From assembly GCA_021776175.1 (NCBI GenBank), contig JAJFGJ010000006.1:1-64000 (forward strand): DNA of 64,000 bases, written 5' to 3'. The notes beneath the pieces were generated by a model. That model saw only the letters and a program-made list of their open reading frames with translations. It ran no database searches and had not been told where the DNA came from. This DNA is from Kiloniellaceae bacterium (GTDB taxonomy: Bacteria > Pseudomonadota > Alphaproteobacteria > Kiloniellales > J153). Shown here piece after piece: positions 18,004 through 27,580 of the stretch. Numbering within the stretch: the stretch's first letter is position 1; every line of letters starts with the position of its first letter. Position numbers and translations under genes: made by a program.

Positions 18004-18762
18004 CTAGCGGGACAAGACGCGGTCTAGCCAACGGAACATGCCGTCGCCCGCCGCCGCGGCTGCGACATCGGCCGGCTCCAATTCCAATGGGCCGCTGTCC
18101 GTGGCCGCGCGCCGCTCGCGCGGCGGCAGATACTTGTTGACCGGGCGATATCCCAGACCGGGCATCAGATCGTAACCGCCGCGTTCGCGCACCAGGGTCG
18201 AAACGTCGCTTTCCGGATCTCCCAAGTCGCCGAAATGACGCGCGCCGGGCGGGCAAGCGCGCACGCAGGCCGGTTGGCGATCTTCGGGTTCCAGGTTTTC
18301 GTTATAAATGCGGTCGACGCACAGGGTGCATTTCTTCATCACGCCGTGATCGTCGTCGTATTCCCGCGCCCCATATGGACAAGCCCAGGAACACAACTTG
18401 CACCCGATGCAGGTATCGGGATTGACCAGGACGATACCGTCCCCGGCCCGCTTATAGGACGCCCCGGTCGGGCAAACGGTCACGCAGGCCGGTTCCTCGC
18501 AATGCAGGCAAGAGCGCGGAAAGTTCACCGTCATGCCGCCGGACCCCTGGGTGCCCGGGCTGACCTCGTAGCTGTGAACGCGATTGAGCCAAACCCCGGC
18601 CGCGTCCGCGCCATAGGGGTTTTGATCGGTCAGGGGCGCGCTGTATCCGGTCGTGTTCCATTCCTTGCAGCTGACCGCGCAGGCGTGACAGCCGACGCAG
18701 GTATCCAGGTCTATCACCAGTCCCAGTTTCTTGCCGCTTGAGGTTTCGGGCAGGCTGGTCAT
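18004..18762 (-). CDS. soeB: Four-cluster iron-sulfur subunit of SoeABC-type molybdoenzyme
   Basis: 252 residues with four [4Fe-4S] cysteine groups in order: CVGCHACAVSCKEW, CLHCEEPACVTVCP, CIGCKLCSWACPYG with a later KKCTLC, and CVRACPPGARHFGD. This is the DmsB/PhsB/SoeB electron-transfer layout linking the molybdenum subunit to the membrane anchor. No signal peptide or Tat motif is present, so it faces the cytoplasm. Its ATG overlaps the soeA stop by 4 bases, showing tight translational coupling. Confidence 0.88.
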   Translation of the reverse strand: MTSLPETSSGKKLGLVIDLDTCVGCHACAVSCKEWNTTGYSAPLTDQNPYGADAAGVWLNRVHSYEVSPGTQGSGGMTVNFPRSCLHCEEPACVTVCPTGASYKRAGDGIVLVNPDTCIGCKLCSWACPYGAREYDDDHGVMKKCTLCVDRIYNENLEPEDRQPACVRACPPGARHFGDLGDPESDVSTLVRERGGYDLMPGLGYRPVNKYLPPRERRAATDSGPLELEPADVAAAAAGDGMFRWLDRVLSR

Positions 18763-21641
18763 GCGCCGCCCTTTGACTTGTCTTTGAATTGCTCGCCAAA
18801 GCGTAAAATTTCCGGCGGCGGCTCCAATCCGGGCAAGCGATCCAAGGCGGCGAATACCGGGGCGCTGGCGCGCGCGTCGGCGGGAGCGATCCGCTCGACC
18901 TTGACCCGCAAATCGTACCAGGCGGCCTGCCCGGTCACCGGGTCGCTGTTGGAATACCGGTATCCGCCCCCGCGTTCGGGCAGGAGTTCGGATATCAGAT
19001 GATTGAGCAGGAAACCCTTGGTGGCCTCGGGCGAGTCCGGGGCCAGGTTCCAGGCTCCCGCGCGCTTACCAATGGCGTTCCAGGTCCACACGGTGTTCTC
19101 GTTGACCCCGTCCATGAGCCGGACCTGTCCGCGCACCTTGCCGTGGGCGCTGGTAACCCAGACCCAATCGTCCTCTCCTATGCCCAGGCGAATTCCCATT
19201 GCCCGACTCATGTAGAGACGGTTGGCCCCATGGATCTGGCGCAGCCAGGCATTCTGCGAGCCCCAGGAATGGTACATGGCCATGGGCCGCTGAGTGACCG
19301 CGTGGAACTGAAACGCCTCCGTTTCGACCCCGGCATCTTCCAGGGGCGCGTACCAGATCGGCAAGGGATCGAAATAGGTTTCGACCCGGGCGCGATCCCG
19401 TTCCGGCGGTTGGCGCTCGCCATGACCCTGTGCCGCCAGACGGAACTTCTGCATGGGTTCGGAATAGATTTGCATGACGATCTGATCGGCGTGACCGATC
19501 AGGCCGAAAGACACCGCCCATTCCAAATACTCTTTGTTGGCATGGCGAAAGAAGCGTTGCGATTCCGGCAACTTCAAGTGCCAGAAGCATTGGTTCTCGA
19601 CGTAGGTCTCCAGCTGTTTCGCATTGGGCTTGCCGCGCCCGTGGGACTCGCCGTCCTCCCCGCGCCAACCGGCGAGCGATCCTATGCCGGGCGCGCGTTC
19701 GTGGTTCACCAGGTAGTCCGCATAGCCGCCGGGATACTTCGCGCCGCCATCCTCCTTGACAAAACCGGGCAGTCCGATGCGCGCGCCAAGATCGATCAAG
19801 ACATCTTGGAACGGGCGGACGTTACGGTCCGGTTGCACCACTGGCTGACGAATGGAATCGCCGGGCCCATCTGCCTCGCAGATCGGCCGGTCGAGAAGGG
19901 AAATACAGTCCCAGCGTTCCAGGTAAGTAGTATCGGGTAGAATCAGATCGGCATAGGGAACCGTCTCCGAGAAGAAAGCATCGGCGTAAATGAATTTGGG
20001 AATCACATAATCGCCTGTTTTCGGGTCGGTCTCGGTCAAGGACCGCAAGACACTGGATACGCTCATGGAGGAATTCCAGCTCATGTTGGCCATGTACATG
20101 AACAGAACGTCGATGCCATAGGGATCGCGCTTCGCGGCATTGGTGATGACCATGTGCATCATGCCGTGGGCGGCGATCGGCGCTTCCCAGGAAAACGCCT
20201 TATCGATCCGGCGCGGCGTGCCGTCTTCATCGACCAGCAGGTCTTCCGGTCCGGTTGGGAATCCCAGCGGCGGTCCGCCTAGAGGCTGTCCCGGTCCCAC
20301 TTGATCCGAAGGCTTTAACCCCGGCGGTATGGGTTTGGGAAACGGCGGCTTGTAGCGAAAACCGCCAGGGCAATCGATGCTGCCGAGCAGGAGCTGGAGG
20401 ATGTGAATCGCCCGGCAGGTATGAAAACCGTTGGAGTGAGCGGAAATGCCCCGCATGGCGTGCATGGCCACCGGGCGCCCGATCGTCTTTTCGTGGCGCC
20501 GCCCCGCCCAATCGGTCCAGGGAATATCGAGAACGATCTCTTCCTCGAAGGCGGCCTGGGCAAGCTCGGCCGCGATGCGCTTGATGGTCGCGGCGGTTAT
20601 GCCGACCCGCTCCGCCACGGCCTCGGGCGCGTAGTCCTTGCTGGAATAGCGTTCCACCAAACGGCTGAAAGACGGGGTCGCCTTGCGCCCATCGGCCAGG
20701 GTGTACTCGCCATGGAAGGCCGGCGTGATATCGGGCAGCTTGGCGTTGACGGCCGCGCCGGTTTCGCGATCCCAGGCCAGGGGATTGCCCGCCTCGTCGC
20801 GCGCGAAGAGGCCATCGTCGGCGGCGCCCGGATCGTCGATTATCAACCAAGGCGCGTTGGTGTAGCGAACCAGGTAATCCAGATCGATCTTACCCGCGCG
20901 CAACAGCTCGTGGATCAGCGCGAAAACCAACAACCCATCGGTGCCGGGGCGGATCCCGATCCATTCGTCGGCGATGGCGGAATAGCCGCTGCGGACCGGG
21001 TTGACTGAAACGAACTTCGCGCCGCGCTGCTTCAGCTTGCCCAAGCCGATCTTGATGGGGTTGGAATCGTGATCCTCGGCCACGCCGAACATCAAGAAAT
21101 AGCGAGTCCGGTTCCAATCGGGCTCGCCGAATTCCCAGAACGAACCGCCGATGGTGTAAAGCCCGGCGGCCGCCATGTTGACGGAACAAAAGCCGCCATG
21201 GGCGGCGTGGTTGGGGGTGCCGAAACGGCTCGCCCACCAGCCGGTCAAAGCCTGGCTTTGGTCGCGCCCGGTGAAGAAGGCGAGCTTGCGCGGATCGCGC
21301 GCCCGCACCTCGCCCAGCCACCCGGCGGCGGTCGAGAGCGCTTCCTCCCAGGTAATTTCCTTGAATTCGCCGGAACCGCGCGGGCCGACCCGCATCAAGG
21401 GGTTTCGCAGGCGCGCCGGGGAATATTGCTGCATGATTCCGGCCGAGCCCTTGGCGCAGAGCGCCCCCTTATTGACCGGGTGGTCGCGGTTGCCCTCGAT
21501 ATAGCGGACCGTGCCGTCCTTCAAGTAGACCTTAATGCCGCAGCGGCAGGCGCACATGTAGCAAGTCGTGCACTTGACCTCATCCGCGATCCTGGGCGAG
21601 GTTTCGACCTTCGGCTCGCCAGACACGCGACGCTCGGCCAT
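18759..21641 (-). CDS. soeA: Molybdopterin oxidoreductase, probable sulfite dehydrogenase SoeA
   Basis: 960-residue catalytic subunit of the DMSO-reductase family. The N-terminal [4Fe-4S] motif is Cys27-x2-Cys30-x3-Cys34 plus Cys62 (LCAKG). FFTGRDQSQALTGWWA and HGGFCSVNMAAAG follow; the Cys in the latter is a candidate molybdenum ligand, by analogy with polysulfide/thiosulfate reductases. A C-terminal molydopterin-binding domain closes the protein. There is no Tat signal, so the active site is cytoplasmic. Cytoplasmic A-B-C complexes of this kind match SoeABC, which oxidises sulfite to sulfate and feeds electrons to quinone in Allochromatium and Ruegeria. The ATG at 21641 has GGAGA upstream; an extra 10 codons to 21671 are unsupported. 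A related reductase is the alternative. Confidence 0.78.
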   Translation of the reverse strand: MAERRVSGEPKVETSPRIADEVKCTTCYMCACRCGIKVYLKDGTVRYIEGNRDHPVNKGALCAKGSAGIMQQYSPARLRNPLMRVGPRGSGEFKEITWEEALSTAAGWLGEVRARDPRKLAFFTGRDQSQALTGWWASRFGTPNHAAHGGFCSVNMAAAGLYTIGGSFWEFGEPDWNRTRYFLMFGVAEDHDSNPIKIGLGKLKQRGAKFVSVNPVRSGYSAIADEWIGIRPGTDGLLVFALIHELLRAGKIDLDYLVRYTNAPWLIIDDPGAADDGLFARDEAGNPLAWDRETGAAVNAKLPDITPAFHGEYTLADGRKATPSFSRLVERYSSKDYAPEAVAERVGITAATIKRIAAELAQAAFEEEIVLDIPWTDWAGRRHEKTIGRPVAMHAMRGISAHSNGFHTCRAIHILQLLLGSIDCPGGFRYKPPFPKPIPPGLKPSDQVGPGQPLGGPPLGFPTGPEDLLVDEDGTPRRIDKAFSWEAPIAAHGMMHMVITNAAKRDPYGIDVLFMYMANMSWNSSMSVSSVLRSLTETDPKTGDYVIPKFIYADAFFSETVPYADLILPDTTYLERWDCISLLDRPICEADGPGDSIRQPVVQPDRNVRPFQDVLIDLGARIGLPGFVKEDGGAKYPGGYADYLVNHERAPGIGSLAGWRGEDGESHGRGKPNAKQLETYVENQCFWHLKLPESQRFFRHANKEYLEWAVSFGLIGHADQIVMQIYSEPMQKFRLAAQGHGERQPPERDRARVETYFDPLPIWYAPLEDAGVETEAFQFHAVTQRPMAMYHSWGSQNAWLRQIHGANRLYMSRAMGIRLGIGEDDWVWVTSAHGKVRGQVRLMDGVNENTVWTWNAIGKRAGAWNLAPDSPEATKGFLLNHLISELLPERGGGYRYSNSDPVTGQAAWYDLRVKVERIAPADARASAPVFAALDRLPGLEPPPEILRFGEQFKDKSKGGA

Positions 21642-21792
21642 TCTTAGTCTCTCCGGCTTTTTTGAGATCAAGGCAAGGCATCCGAGCGGGCGAATCGGCC
21701 GCTCTTGCCATCAATATGCCCGACCTATCGCCGCATTAACAACTGCCGAGGCCCCCTGGCCCCATGGAATACCGGGTGTTGCCGCCATGCCC

Positions 21793-22689
21793 CTAGCCCG
21801 CGCCGGTCACCAGGGCAAGCCAAGGCAGCATGGTCGCCATGGCGGCGAGATTCATGGCGGTGACCAAGCGCGCCATGAGATCGGCGTCGCCGCCAAGCTG
21901 CTTGGCCATGATATAGGCCGATGTGGAAACCGGCACCGCGCAACACACGATACCGACCAGGCTCGCCTGCCCGTCGAGCTCCAACAAGCGCGCCAGAACG
22001 AAAAAGAACGCAGGCAAGAGAATCAACTTTAGACCGCAGGTTATGGCCACGATCATGGGATCGGCGAACACCCGCCGGAGTTCCAGCGCCGCGCCGACCG
22101 AAAGCAGGGCCACGCCAACGGCCGCCGAACTGACAAACGACAGCGGCGCGCCGATCAGGGACGGCATGGGAGCGCCGCTCAGGTTCCACAGAACGCCGAT
22201 CAAAGAAGCCAAGATCAGGGGATTGCCGGTCAGGGATTTCAGAAAATGCGCCGAGCCCGCTTCGGGCGCGCCGCCGCGCTCGCCATAGCGGACCAAGACC
22301 ACGACGGCCAGGAAATTGACCAGGATGGCCATGAAGGCCAGGACCAGGCTGGCCATGGCGAGTCCGGCGGGACCGGTCAGGCTGCTCGCCAAGCCCAAGA
22401 TCACATAGGCATTCATGCGGGTCGCGCCTTGAAACAAGCTGGCGAAGACCGGGCCCGAGAGGCCGAGTGGCCGCCGCAGCGCAAAGGCCGCGGCGCCGGT
22501 CAGCAGAATCGCCATAAGGACAGCCACGACTAAACGCCAAGTCGCCGCCATCGCCAGATCCGCCGTCGCCAGGGAATGCACCAAGAGGGCCGGAAGCAAC
22601 ACGAAATACGCCAAGCGCTCCAACCCGGCCCAAACCACGGGGTCCGGCAAGAGAAGGCGCCGCAAGGCATAGCCAAGCAGAATCGTCAC
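21793..22689 (-). CDS. AEC family transporter (auxin-efflux-carrier type permease)
   Basis: 298 residues from the GTG at 22689, with about nine hydrophobic segments in the two-half layout of the AEC family, which exports or exchanges carboxylates, auxin and other organic acids. The internal SLIGVLWNLSGAPMP is typical. The N-terminus is unresolved: codons upstream of the GTG read IVLIAESLLSVF, which continues the first helix and looks like true family sequence. No ATG, GTG or TTG lies between that and the in-frame stop at 22738-22740. A tandem duplication (22741-22784) ends right at this point. It lies upstream of soeA on the same strand, so it might move sulfur-containing organic acids or their products; this is speculation. 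Confidence 0.8.
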   Translation of the reverse strand: MTILLGYALRRLLLPDPVVWAGLERLAYFVLLPALLVHSLATADLAMAATWRLVVAVLMAILLTGAAAFALRRPLGLSGPVFASLFQGATRMNAYVILGLASSLTGPAGLAMASLVLAFMAILVNFLAVVVLVRYGERGGAPEAGSAHFLKSLTGNPLILASLIGVLWNLSGAPMPSLIGAPLSFVSSAAVGVALLSVGAALELRRVFADPMIVAITCGLKLILLPAFFFVLARLLELDGQASLVGIVCCAVPVSTSAYIMAKQLGGDADLMARLVTAMNLAAMATMLPWLALVTGAG

Positions 22690-22740
22690 GAAGACGGAGA
22701 GCAGGGATTCGGCGATGAGAACTATATCAACTCGTCCTTA

Positions 22741-22784
22741 CGCTCATCGGTTTCGCCGTGGACGCTCATCGGTTTCGCCGTGGC
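22741..22784. repeat. 22-bp tandem direct repeat
   Basis: The unit CGCTCATCGGTTTCGCCGTG plus two further bases occurs twice head to tail, at 22741-22762 and 22763-22784, with 21 of 22 bases identical. It fills the short gap between the EamA transporter stop (22788) and the region where the AEC gene should begin. A local slippage duplication is the simplest origin. Confidence 0.85.
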
Positions 22785-22787
22785 GCC

Positions 22788-23774
22788 TTAGGGCCGGCGG
22801 GTCCAAAGTTGGGCGATCAGTATGCCCGTCACCACCAGCGCCGCGCCCGACACTTGGCTCAGGCTCGGCGGGATACCCATGGCCAAGAGAATGGTCAGCG
22901 TCACCGCCGGTATCAAGTTGAGGTACAGACTGGCCAACGGCAAGCCCAAGCGGGCCACGCCGTTATTCCACATCAAGACCGCGATCACGATCACGCCGTA
23001 GGATAGGAGCGCGATGAGCGACAGGTCCAGAACGGTGACCGATCCCCAGGGGCCATAAGTCTGTCCGCTGGCGGCGGCAAGGCTGTAAATAACGAGAAGA
23101 ACCAGAGTGGCGGCACCCGAGGTGCGCGCGGTGATTTGCAGTTGCGACACCCCGCGCATCCAACGCTGCGCCATGAGGGAGTACCAAGACCAGCAAACCA
23201 TGGCGAGGACGATCAAGGGCTCGCCGCCGCCCAATCGCAGAGGGGCGGCGAGCTTGGTTTCGTCGAACATGGCTAGAATGGCGCCCGGCACGACTATGGC
23301 GAGACCGGCATACAGCCCCCTGCCCGGCGCCACGCCCAGAACCACGCGCACGACCAGGCTGGCGACGATCGGCATGGAGGCGGCAAAAACGACTGCCGTG
23401 ACCGGATGGCTGTAAGCGATACCCAGGGTATAGAGGGTGGCGAAGGAGGCCATGGCCGTTCCCAGCGTCATCAAACGCCAGGGCGCGATGGCTGCTTTAG
23501 CCGCTTGTGCAGCGCCGGGCCGCTCGAGCACACGCAACAGCAGCCAGAACAACGGCAAGGCCGCGACGTAGCGGATCATGGCTAAAAAGTACGGATCCCA
23601 ACGCAGACTCAAGACCGTGATCGCCGGAACTGTCGATCCCCATATCAGCACGGTCACAATTAAGCCGAGCATGCCTGGCCAGCGGGCCGGCTCGGCCAAG
23701 GACGGGGCGCCTGCAATGTCAGGATCGGCTCCCTGCCTCGCCAGAGGCCTCGCGCCGTCCTCCGTCATACGCAT
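22788..23774 (-). CDS. EamA (DMT superfamily) transporter
   Basis: 328 residues with ten predicted membrane helices in two EamA halves (about residues 35-165 and 185-320), preceded by a hydrophilic tail. Sequences such as LGIAYSHPVTAVVFAASMPIVASLVV and ASLYLNLIPAVTLTILLAMGI are typical of the RhaT/YdcZ-like drug and metabolite transporters. Members mostly export metabolites or amino acids; the substrate is unknown. The start is ATG at 23774, with a second in-frame ATG two codons later. It lies downstream of an MFS gene on the same strand with a 52-base gap. Confidence 0.88.
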   Translation of the reverse strand: MRMTEDGARPLARQGADPDIAGAPSLAEPARWPGMLGLIVTVLIWGSTVPAITVLSLRWDPYFLAMIRYVAALPLFWLLLRVLERPGAAQAAKAAIAPWRLMTLGTAMASFATLYTLGIAYSHPVTAVVFAASMPIVASLVVRVVLGVAPGRGLYAGLAIVVPGAILAMFDETKLAAPLRLGGGEPLIVLAMVCWSWYSLMAQRWMRGVSQLQITARTSGAATLVLLVIYSLAAASGQTYGPWGSVTVLDLSLIALLSYGVIVIAVLMWNNGVARLGLPLASLYLNLIPAVTLTILLAMGIPPSLSQVSGAALVVTGILIAQLWTRRP

Positions 23775-23826
23775 CGCATTCTAGAAAATACCTTGCCGTG
23801 CCGGGTCATGCCCCGGCGAAGTTAAG

Positions 23827-25062
23827 CTAGCGGCCAGTGGTGGACCCGCGCAACGGGGTGCGCGCCTCCTGGCCCATGCGGCCCGGCACGTGGCGGGCGA
23901 GCCAGGCGCTTCCCAGCATGATGACGCCGCTTGCCACGAACACCGCGGGCAAGGCAAATACCTGGAGTAACGCCGCGTAAAGCGCCGGCATGGACAGCCG
24001 CGCCGCATCCCGGTAGGTCGCGAACACAGTCGTCATCTCGGCGCGCTCCCACGACCGCACGGCGCGCATGAAGGGCACATTTCCGGCGCCATCGGTAATG
24101 CTCGCCCCCCCGGCGGCGGCGATCAACAGGCCCGCGCCCAGCCACGGCGTGCCCGCGGCCAAGCCGACCGCCACCGTGAGCACGCCGGTCAAGGTGAAAC
24201 CCAAGATCAGCAACCAGCGAAGACCGTGTTTGCGGCCGAGCCAACCCCAGAAGGTCACGGTAAACAGGAACGCCGAACCGGACGAGGAGATCACCCCCCC
24301 GGCCTCCTCGCCAAGGCCCGTGGTGACCGCGTAGATCGGCGCGTACATATAGAACATGCCCCACCAACCGGCCCGGCCCATGGCCAGAAACCAGGCAAGA
24401 ACGAGGCGTGGCTGGGAGAAATAGCGCCGGACGAAGAGGAAAGGATTAGGCGGCGGGGCCTTGCCTCTCGGCACTGCCGGGCTTTCCGTCGCCCGCAGGA
24501 ACCAGAAGTAACCAAGCAGTCCCAAGGCGAAGGCGCCGCTCGCGGCATAGGGCAGCCAATCGGCGACCCGGGTTTCCAGATAAATGCCGAGCACCGGCCC
24601 AATCAGCCAGCCGGCGCCCGAGAACAGCATCCGCGTCGGCTCGAAACGGGTGAAGGCCTGGCGCGGAACGTGGTCGAGGACATAGAGGTTAAGACAGATC
24701 GACGAGCAGGCGCCGCCGAACATATGAAGCGCGATACCCGGCAGCAGCGCGGGCAGGCTGTGAAGCGAGAGCAAGGGCGCGGCGCCGACAAAGCAAAGGG
24801 CGCCGAGCGTGAGGGCCCAGCGGCGTTGAAAGGTGCGGACCAGCCACGGCACGGCCAGGCTGCCCATCAAGCCGGCGATGCTGGCCGCGAGATACAGAAT
24901 GCTCACCTTCTGCACATCGCCGAGAAGATCGTAGGCTTGCAGCGGCAGAACGGTGACCAGGATCGCGCGCGCCAGGGTATCGAGGGTGAACAACACGATG
25001 AACGCGGGGCCGCCGGCGCGAGCAACCGGGCCAAGCCAGACCGGGCTGTGGAAGTGCCTCAC
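23827..25062 (-). CDS. Major facilitator superfamily transporter
   Basis: 411 residues with about twelve hydrophobic segments and an MFS layout. The N-half has LAASIAGLMGSLAVPWLVRTFQRRWALTLG, a degenerate motif A loop. The C-half repeats the pattern with FWGWLGRKHGLRWLLILGF, which is a clear second motif A. It is likely a drug or metabolite exporter; the substrate cannot be read from the sequence. It is the first of three consecutive minus-strand transporter genes. The start ATG at 25062 was kept because it gives a normal N-terminal tail of about 16 residues before the first helix. Confidence 0.87.
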   Translation of the reverse strand: MRHFHSPVWLGPVARAGGPAFIVLFTLDTLARAILVTVLPLQAYDLLGDVQKVSILYLAASIAGLMGSLAVPWLVRTFQRRWALTLGALCFVGAAPLLSLHSLPALLPGIALHMFGGACSSICLNLYVLDHVPRQAFTRFEPTRMLFSGAGWLIGPVLGIYLETRVADWLPYAASGAFALGLLGYFWFLRATESPAVPRGKAPPPNPFLFVRRYFSQPRLVLAWFLAMGRAGWWGMFYMYAPIYAVTTGLGEEAGGVISSSGSAFLFTVTFWGWLGRKHGLRWLLILGFTLTGVLTVAVGLAAGTPWLGAGLLIAAAGGASITDGAGNVPFMRAVRSWERAEMTTVFATYRDAARLSMPALYAALLQVFALPAVFVASGVIMLGSAWLARHVPGRMGQEARTPLRGSTTGR

Positions 25063-25279
25063 GGCCGCGCGGCCGTTTCGGCTAGTCCAGCGTCCTCATG
25101 GCATCGCATTGGCGGCAAGCCTTTTCGTACCGGGTTATGCCTCGATGTTATGCGCCGGAGGGAGTTAGGGCGACCCAGTTTCACGCATGGCTGCCCCGCA
25201 TTCGTTGAAATACGATACAGCGCTTTCCCCCCGGCCCCTCCTTCACTAATTTGAACCGGTCTCCAAGAAAGAAGTGCCG

Positions 25280-25918
25280 ATGCGCCGCCGTCCCCTAATC
25301 CCGGCTCTTGCCGCCGCCGCCGCGATGACAATAGCCGGCGCCGCCGCCTGGTGGCTGACTCCCACGCCAGGCGCGCGCGAACAGGCTGTTGGCGGCACGG
25401 CACCCACCCAGGCGCCGGTGGAAATCGGCGGCGCCTTCGAGATGACCGCCCACACCGGCGGGACGGTCACGGACAAGACCTTCGAGGGCAAGCTGCGTCT
25501 GGTTTTCTTCGGCTACACCTTCTGCCCGGACGTATGCCCGACGACCCTGAACACCGTCGCGCTCGCCTTGGACGCATTGGGAGATAAGGCGGCATCCGTT
25601 CAAGCGCTGTTCATCACCGTCGATCCGGCCCGCGACACGCCGGAAGTTCTCGCCGGCTACGCCCCCGCCTTTCACCCGGACATCCTCGGCCTCAGCGGCA
25701 CGCCGGAGCAGACCGCCAGCATCGCCAAGTCGTACAAAGCCTATTTCGCCAAGGTCGAGGACAGCGGCGAGGATCCCAATACCTATTTGATGGATCACAC
25801 GGTCTTCATTTACCTCATGGGCCGCGACGGCGAGTTTCTGTCCTTGTTCTCCTATCCCGCCAAGCCGGAAGACATGGCGCGGGAAATCGCCAAGCATTTG
25901 AAACAAGCAACGAGTTGA
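25280..25918 (+). CDS. SCO1/SenC copper chaperone for cytochrome oxidase
   Basis: 212 residues starting at ATG 25280. An N-terminal signal or anchor helix (about residues 8-24) is followed by a thioredoxin-like domain. The copper motif is FCPDVCPTTL, with the two Cys separated by three residues, and the distal copper histidine is in DHTVFIYLMG. It delivers copper to the CuA site of cytochrome c oxidase, or reduces its cysteines, on the periplasmic side. The PCu(A)C gene follows after 13 bases, the classical partner, so the two are one operon. Confidence 0.93.
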   Translation: MRRRPLIPALAAAAAMTIAGAAAWWLTPTPGAREQAVGGTAPTQAPVEIGGAFEMTAHTGGTVTDKTFEGKLRLVFFGYTFCPDVCPTTLNTVALALDALGDKAASVQALFITVDPARDTPEVLAGYAPAFHPDILGLSGTPEQTASIAKSYKAYFAKVEDSGEDPNTYLMDHTVFIYLMGRDGEFLSLFSYPAKPEDMAREIAKHLKQATS

Positions 25919-25931
25919 TTCTGGAGATGAA

Positions 25932-26432
25932 ATGAAACGCCTGATTATCGCCACCGCGGCCCTGCTGGCCGCCACGATTTGCGGACCGGTCCTGGCGGGC
26001 GAGACCACGGCCGGGACCTTGTCCTTGCAGCAGGCTTGGGCGCGCGCCTCGATAGGGCAGGCCAAGGCGGGGGCCGCCTACTTGACCATCGTCAATACCG
26101 GGGGCGAAACCGACCGCCTCCTCGCCGTCGCCACACCGGCGGCCAAGATGGCGCAACTGCACACCAACCTCATGAAAGACGGCATCATGAAAATGCGCCG
26201 TATCGAGGTTCTGGAAATCGCGCCCGGCGAACCGGTGGTCCTGCAACCGGGCGGGCTGCACGTGATGCTCATGGGGCTCAAGTCGCGGCTTATGGAGGGC
26301 GAGAGTTTTCCACTCCTGCTCACCTTCGAAAAGGCCGGCAAGGTCGAAGTGCCAGTTCAAATCGAGGCACCCAATGCCATGAAACCCTCAGGCGATTCCG
26401 CCGTGCCGGGGGATCACGTTCAAGGTTCTTAA
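25932..26432 (+). CDS. PCu(A)C-type periplasmic copper chaperone
   Basis: 166 residues with a Sec signal peptide (about residues 1-22, cleavage near VLAG). The copper ligands of the family are present: the first His and Met in LHTNLMKDGIM and the second pair in GGLHVMLMGL. It binds Cu(I) in the periplasm and passes it to the CuA centre together with SCO1, whose gene is directly upstream. A 30-residue hydrophilic tail follows the domain. The gene converges with the M14 peptidase, leaving about 11 bases between stops. Confidence 0.93.
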   Translation: MKRLIIATAALLAATICGPVLAGETTAGTLSLQQAWARASIGQAKAGAAYLTIVNTGGETDRLLAVATPAAKMAQLHTNLMKDGIMKMRRIEVLEIAPGEPVVLQPGGLHVMLMGLKSRLMEGESFPLLLTFEKAGKVEVPVQIEAPNAMKPSGDSAVPGDHVQGS

Positions 26433-26443
26433 CTCCCCGATAA

Positions 26444-27580
26444 TCAGCGCAGGCGGTTTATGATCGCATAGAGGGCGTCCAAGTTGGCGGCGCCGAGCTT
26501 GCGGCTACGCTCCGGCGACCAGCCCTCAGCCTCGTGGGGCGTTTCCAAGGTATCGTTGAACGGCATTTCCAAAGTCATGGAGAGGCAACCGAAAGCCTCG
26601 GCGGCGTACTTGCCGCACATTCTGGTGTTGGCCTTGCCGGGCCCTGGAACCGGATAGCCGCGCTCGGTTTGGAAATCCGGGCTGACCTGCTTGAGAGCCG
26701 TCTTGTACCCGTGAAACAACTCGCCCAGGCGGTCACTCCAAGAGGGGATTCCTTCTGGCCCGATCAAGAAATTGACCGGCAGGGTTTCGTCGCCGTGCAC
26801 GTCGAGGCAAAAATCGACCCCAGTCTCTTGCATCTTTTGCCGCACTAGGAACACTTCGGGGCTTTTTTCCAGGCTAGGTTCAAGCCACTGCCGGTTGAGG
26901 TCGGCGCCGATTGCGTTGCCGCGCAGATGGCCGCGCCGGCTGCCGTCCGGGTTCATGTTGGGGACAACGTAAAACACGGCCTGGGCGAGCAGTTCGCGGG
27001 TCACGGGATCGTCTTCGTCCAAGAGGCGGGCGAGGAATCCCTCCATCCACCACTCGGCCATGGTTTCCCCGCAATGCTGCCGGGCGATGAACCAGCACTT
27101 TCGTTTGTCCTCGCCGTCTTCGCCAATGCGCAGCAGATCCATGTCCTGACCGTCGAGGGTCGAGCCAAGCACGCTCAAGCGCACCTGTTCGTAGCCCTGC
27201 ACCACCGCGATCAAGTCCGCATGACGTTCCATGGAATAGGGGGCGAAATACGCGAAGTAGGCGGAATCGGTCTCCGGGGTGTGCCGGATCGTGAGGGTCG
27301 CGCCGTCATAACCGGTTTCGGCCCGGACCCAGGTCTCGCGATCCTCGGACACGGCCGCCCGGTAATCTTTCCAGCCGCCCGTGTAGGACGAGGCGCCCGC
27401 ATTGATAATCTTCAACCGGCAAGCCCGCCCCGCGGCGCCGGTCAGGCGAAAGTAGAACCACTGAAAGTACTCGGCGCCGTTGTCTTTTTGAATCTCAAGG
27501 CGGATATCGGAAGGATCGTCGCAGGCAAGACAAGCGATGTTGCCGCCATCGAAATTACTGCTGATCTTCACGCGGTTCAT
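26444..27580 (-). CDS. M14-family metallocarboxypeptidase (cytosolic CCP-like)
   Basis: 378 residues without a signal peptide. An N-terminal beta-rich domain (about 1-120, with [13 protein letters not shown]) precedes the M14 catalytic domain, the layout of M14D cytosolic carboxypeptidases. Zinc ligands are in RQHCGET (His and Glu of HxxE) and DVHGDE. Substrate-binding residues are in NPDGSRRGH and GADLNRQW, and the catalytic Glu is in SMTLEMPF. It removes C-terminal residues from proteins or peptides; bacterial targets are mostly unknown. Its ATG overlaps the fumarase stop by 4 bases, so its translation is coupled to fumarase. Confidence 0.88.
   Translation of the reverse strand: MNRVKISSNFDGGNIACLACDDPSDIRLEIQKDNGAEYFQWFYFRLTGAAGRACRLKIINAGASSYTGGWKDYRAAVSEDRETWVRAETGYDGATLTIRHTPETDSAYFAYFAPYSMERHADLIAVVQGYEQVRLSVLGSTLDGQDMDLLRIGEDGEDKRKCWFIARQHCGETMAEWWMEGFLARLLDEDDPVTRELLAQAVFYVVPNMNPDGSRRGHLRGNAIGADLNRQWLEPSLEKSPEVFLVRQKMQETGVDFCLDVHGDETLPVNFLIGPEGIPSWSDRLGELFHGYKTALKQVSPDFQTERGYPVPGPGKANTRMCGKYAAEAFGCLSMTLEMPFNDTLETPHEAEGWSPERSRKLGAANLDALYAIINRLR

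Noticed and set aside
17040..21641. DMSO or nitrate reductase call for the molybdoenzyme set
   Set aside because: The absence of a Tat signal, the HGGFCSVNM segment and the DmsC-like anchor fit SoeABC better. Nitrate reductase signatures are missing.
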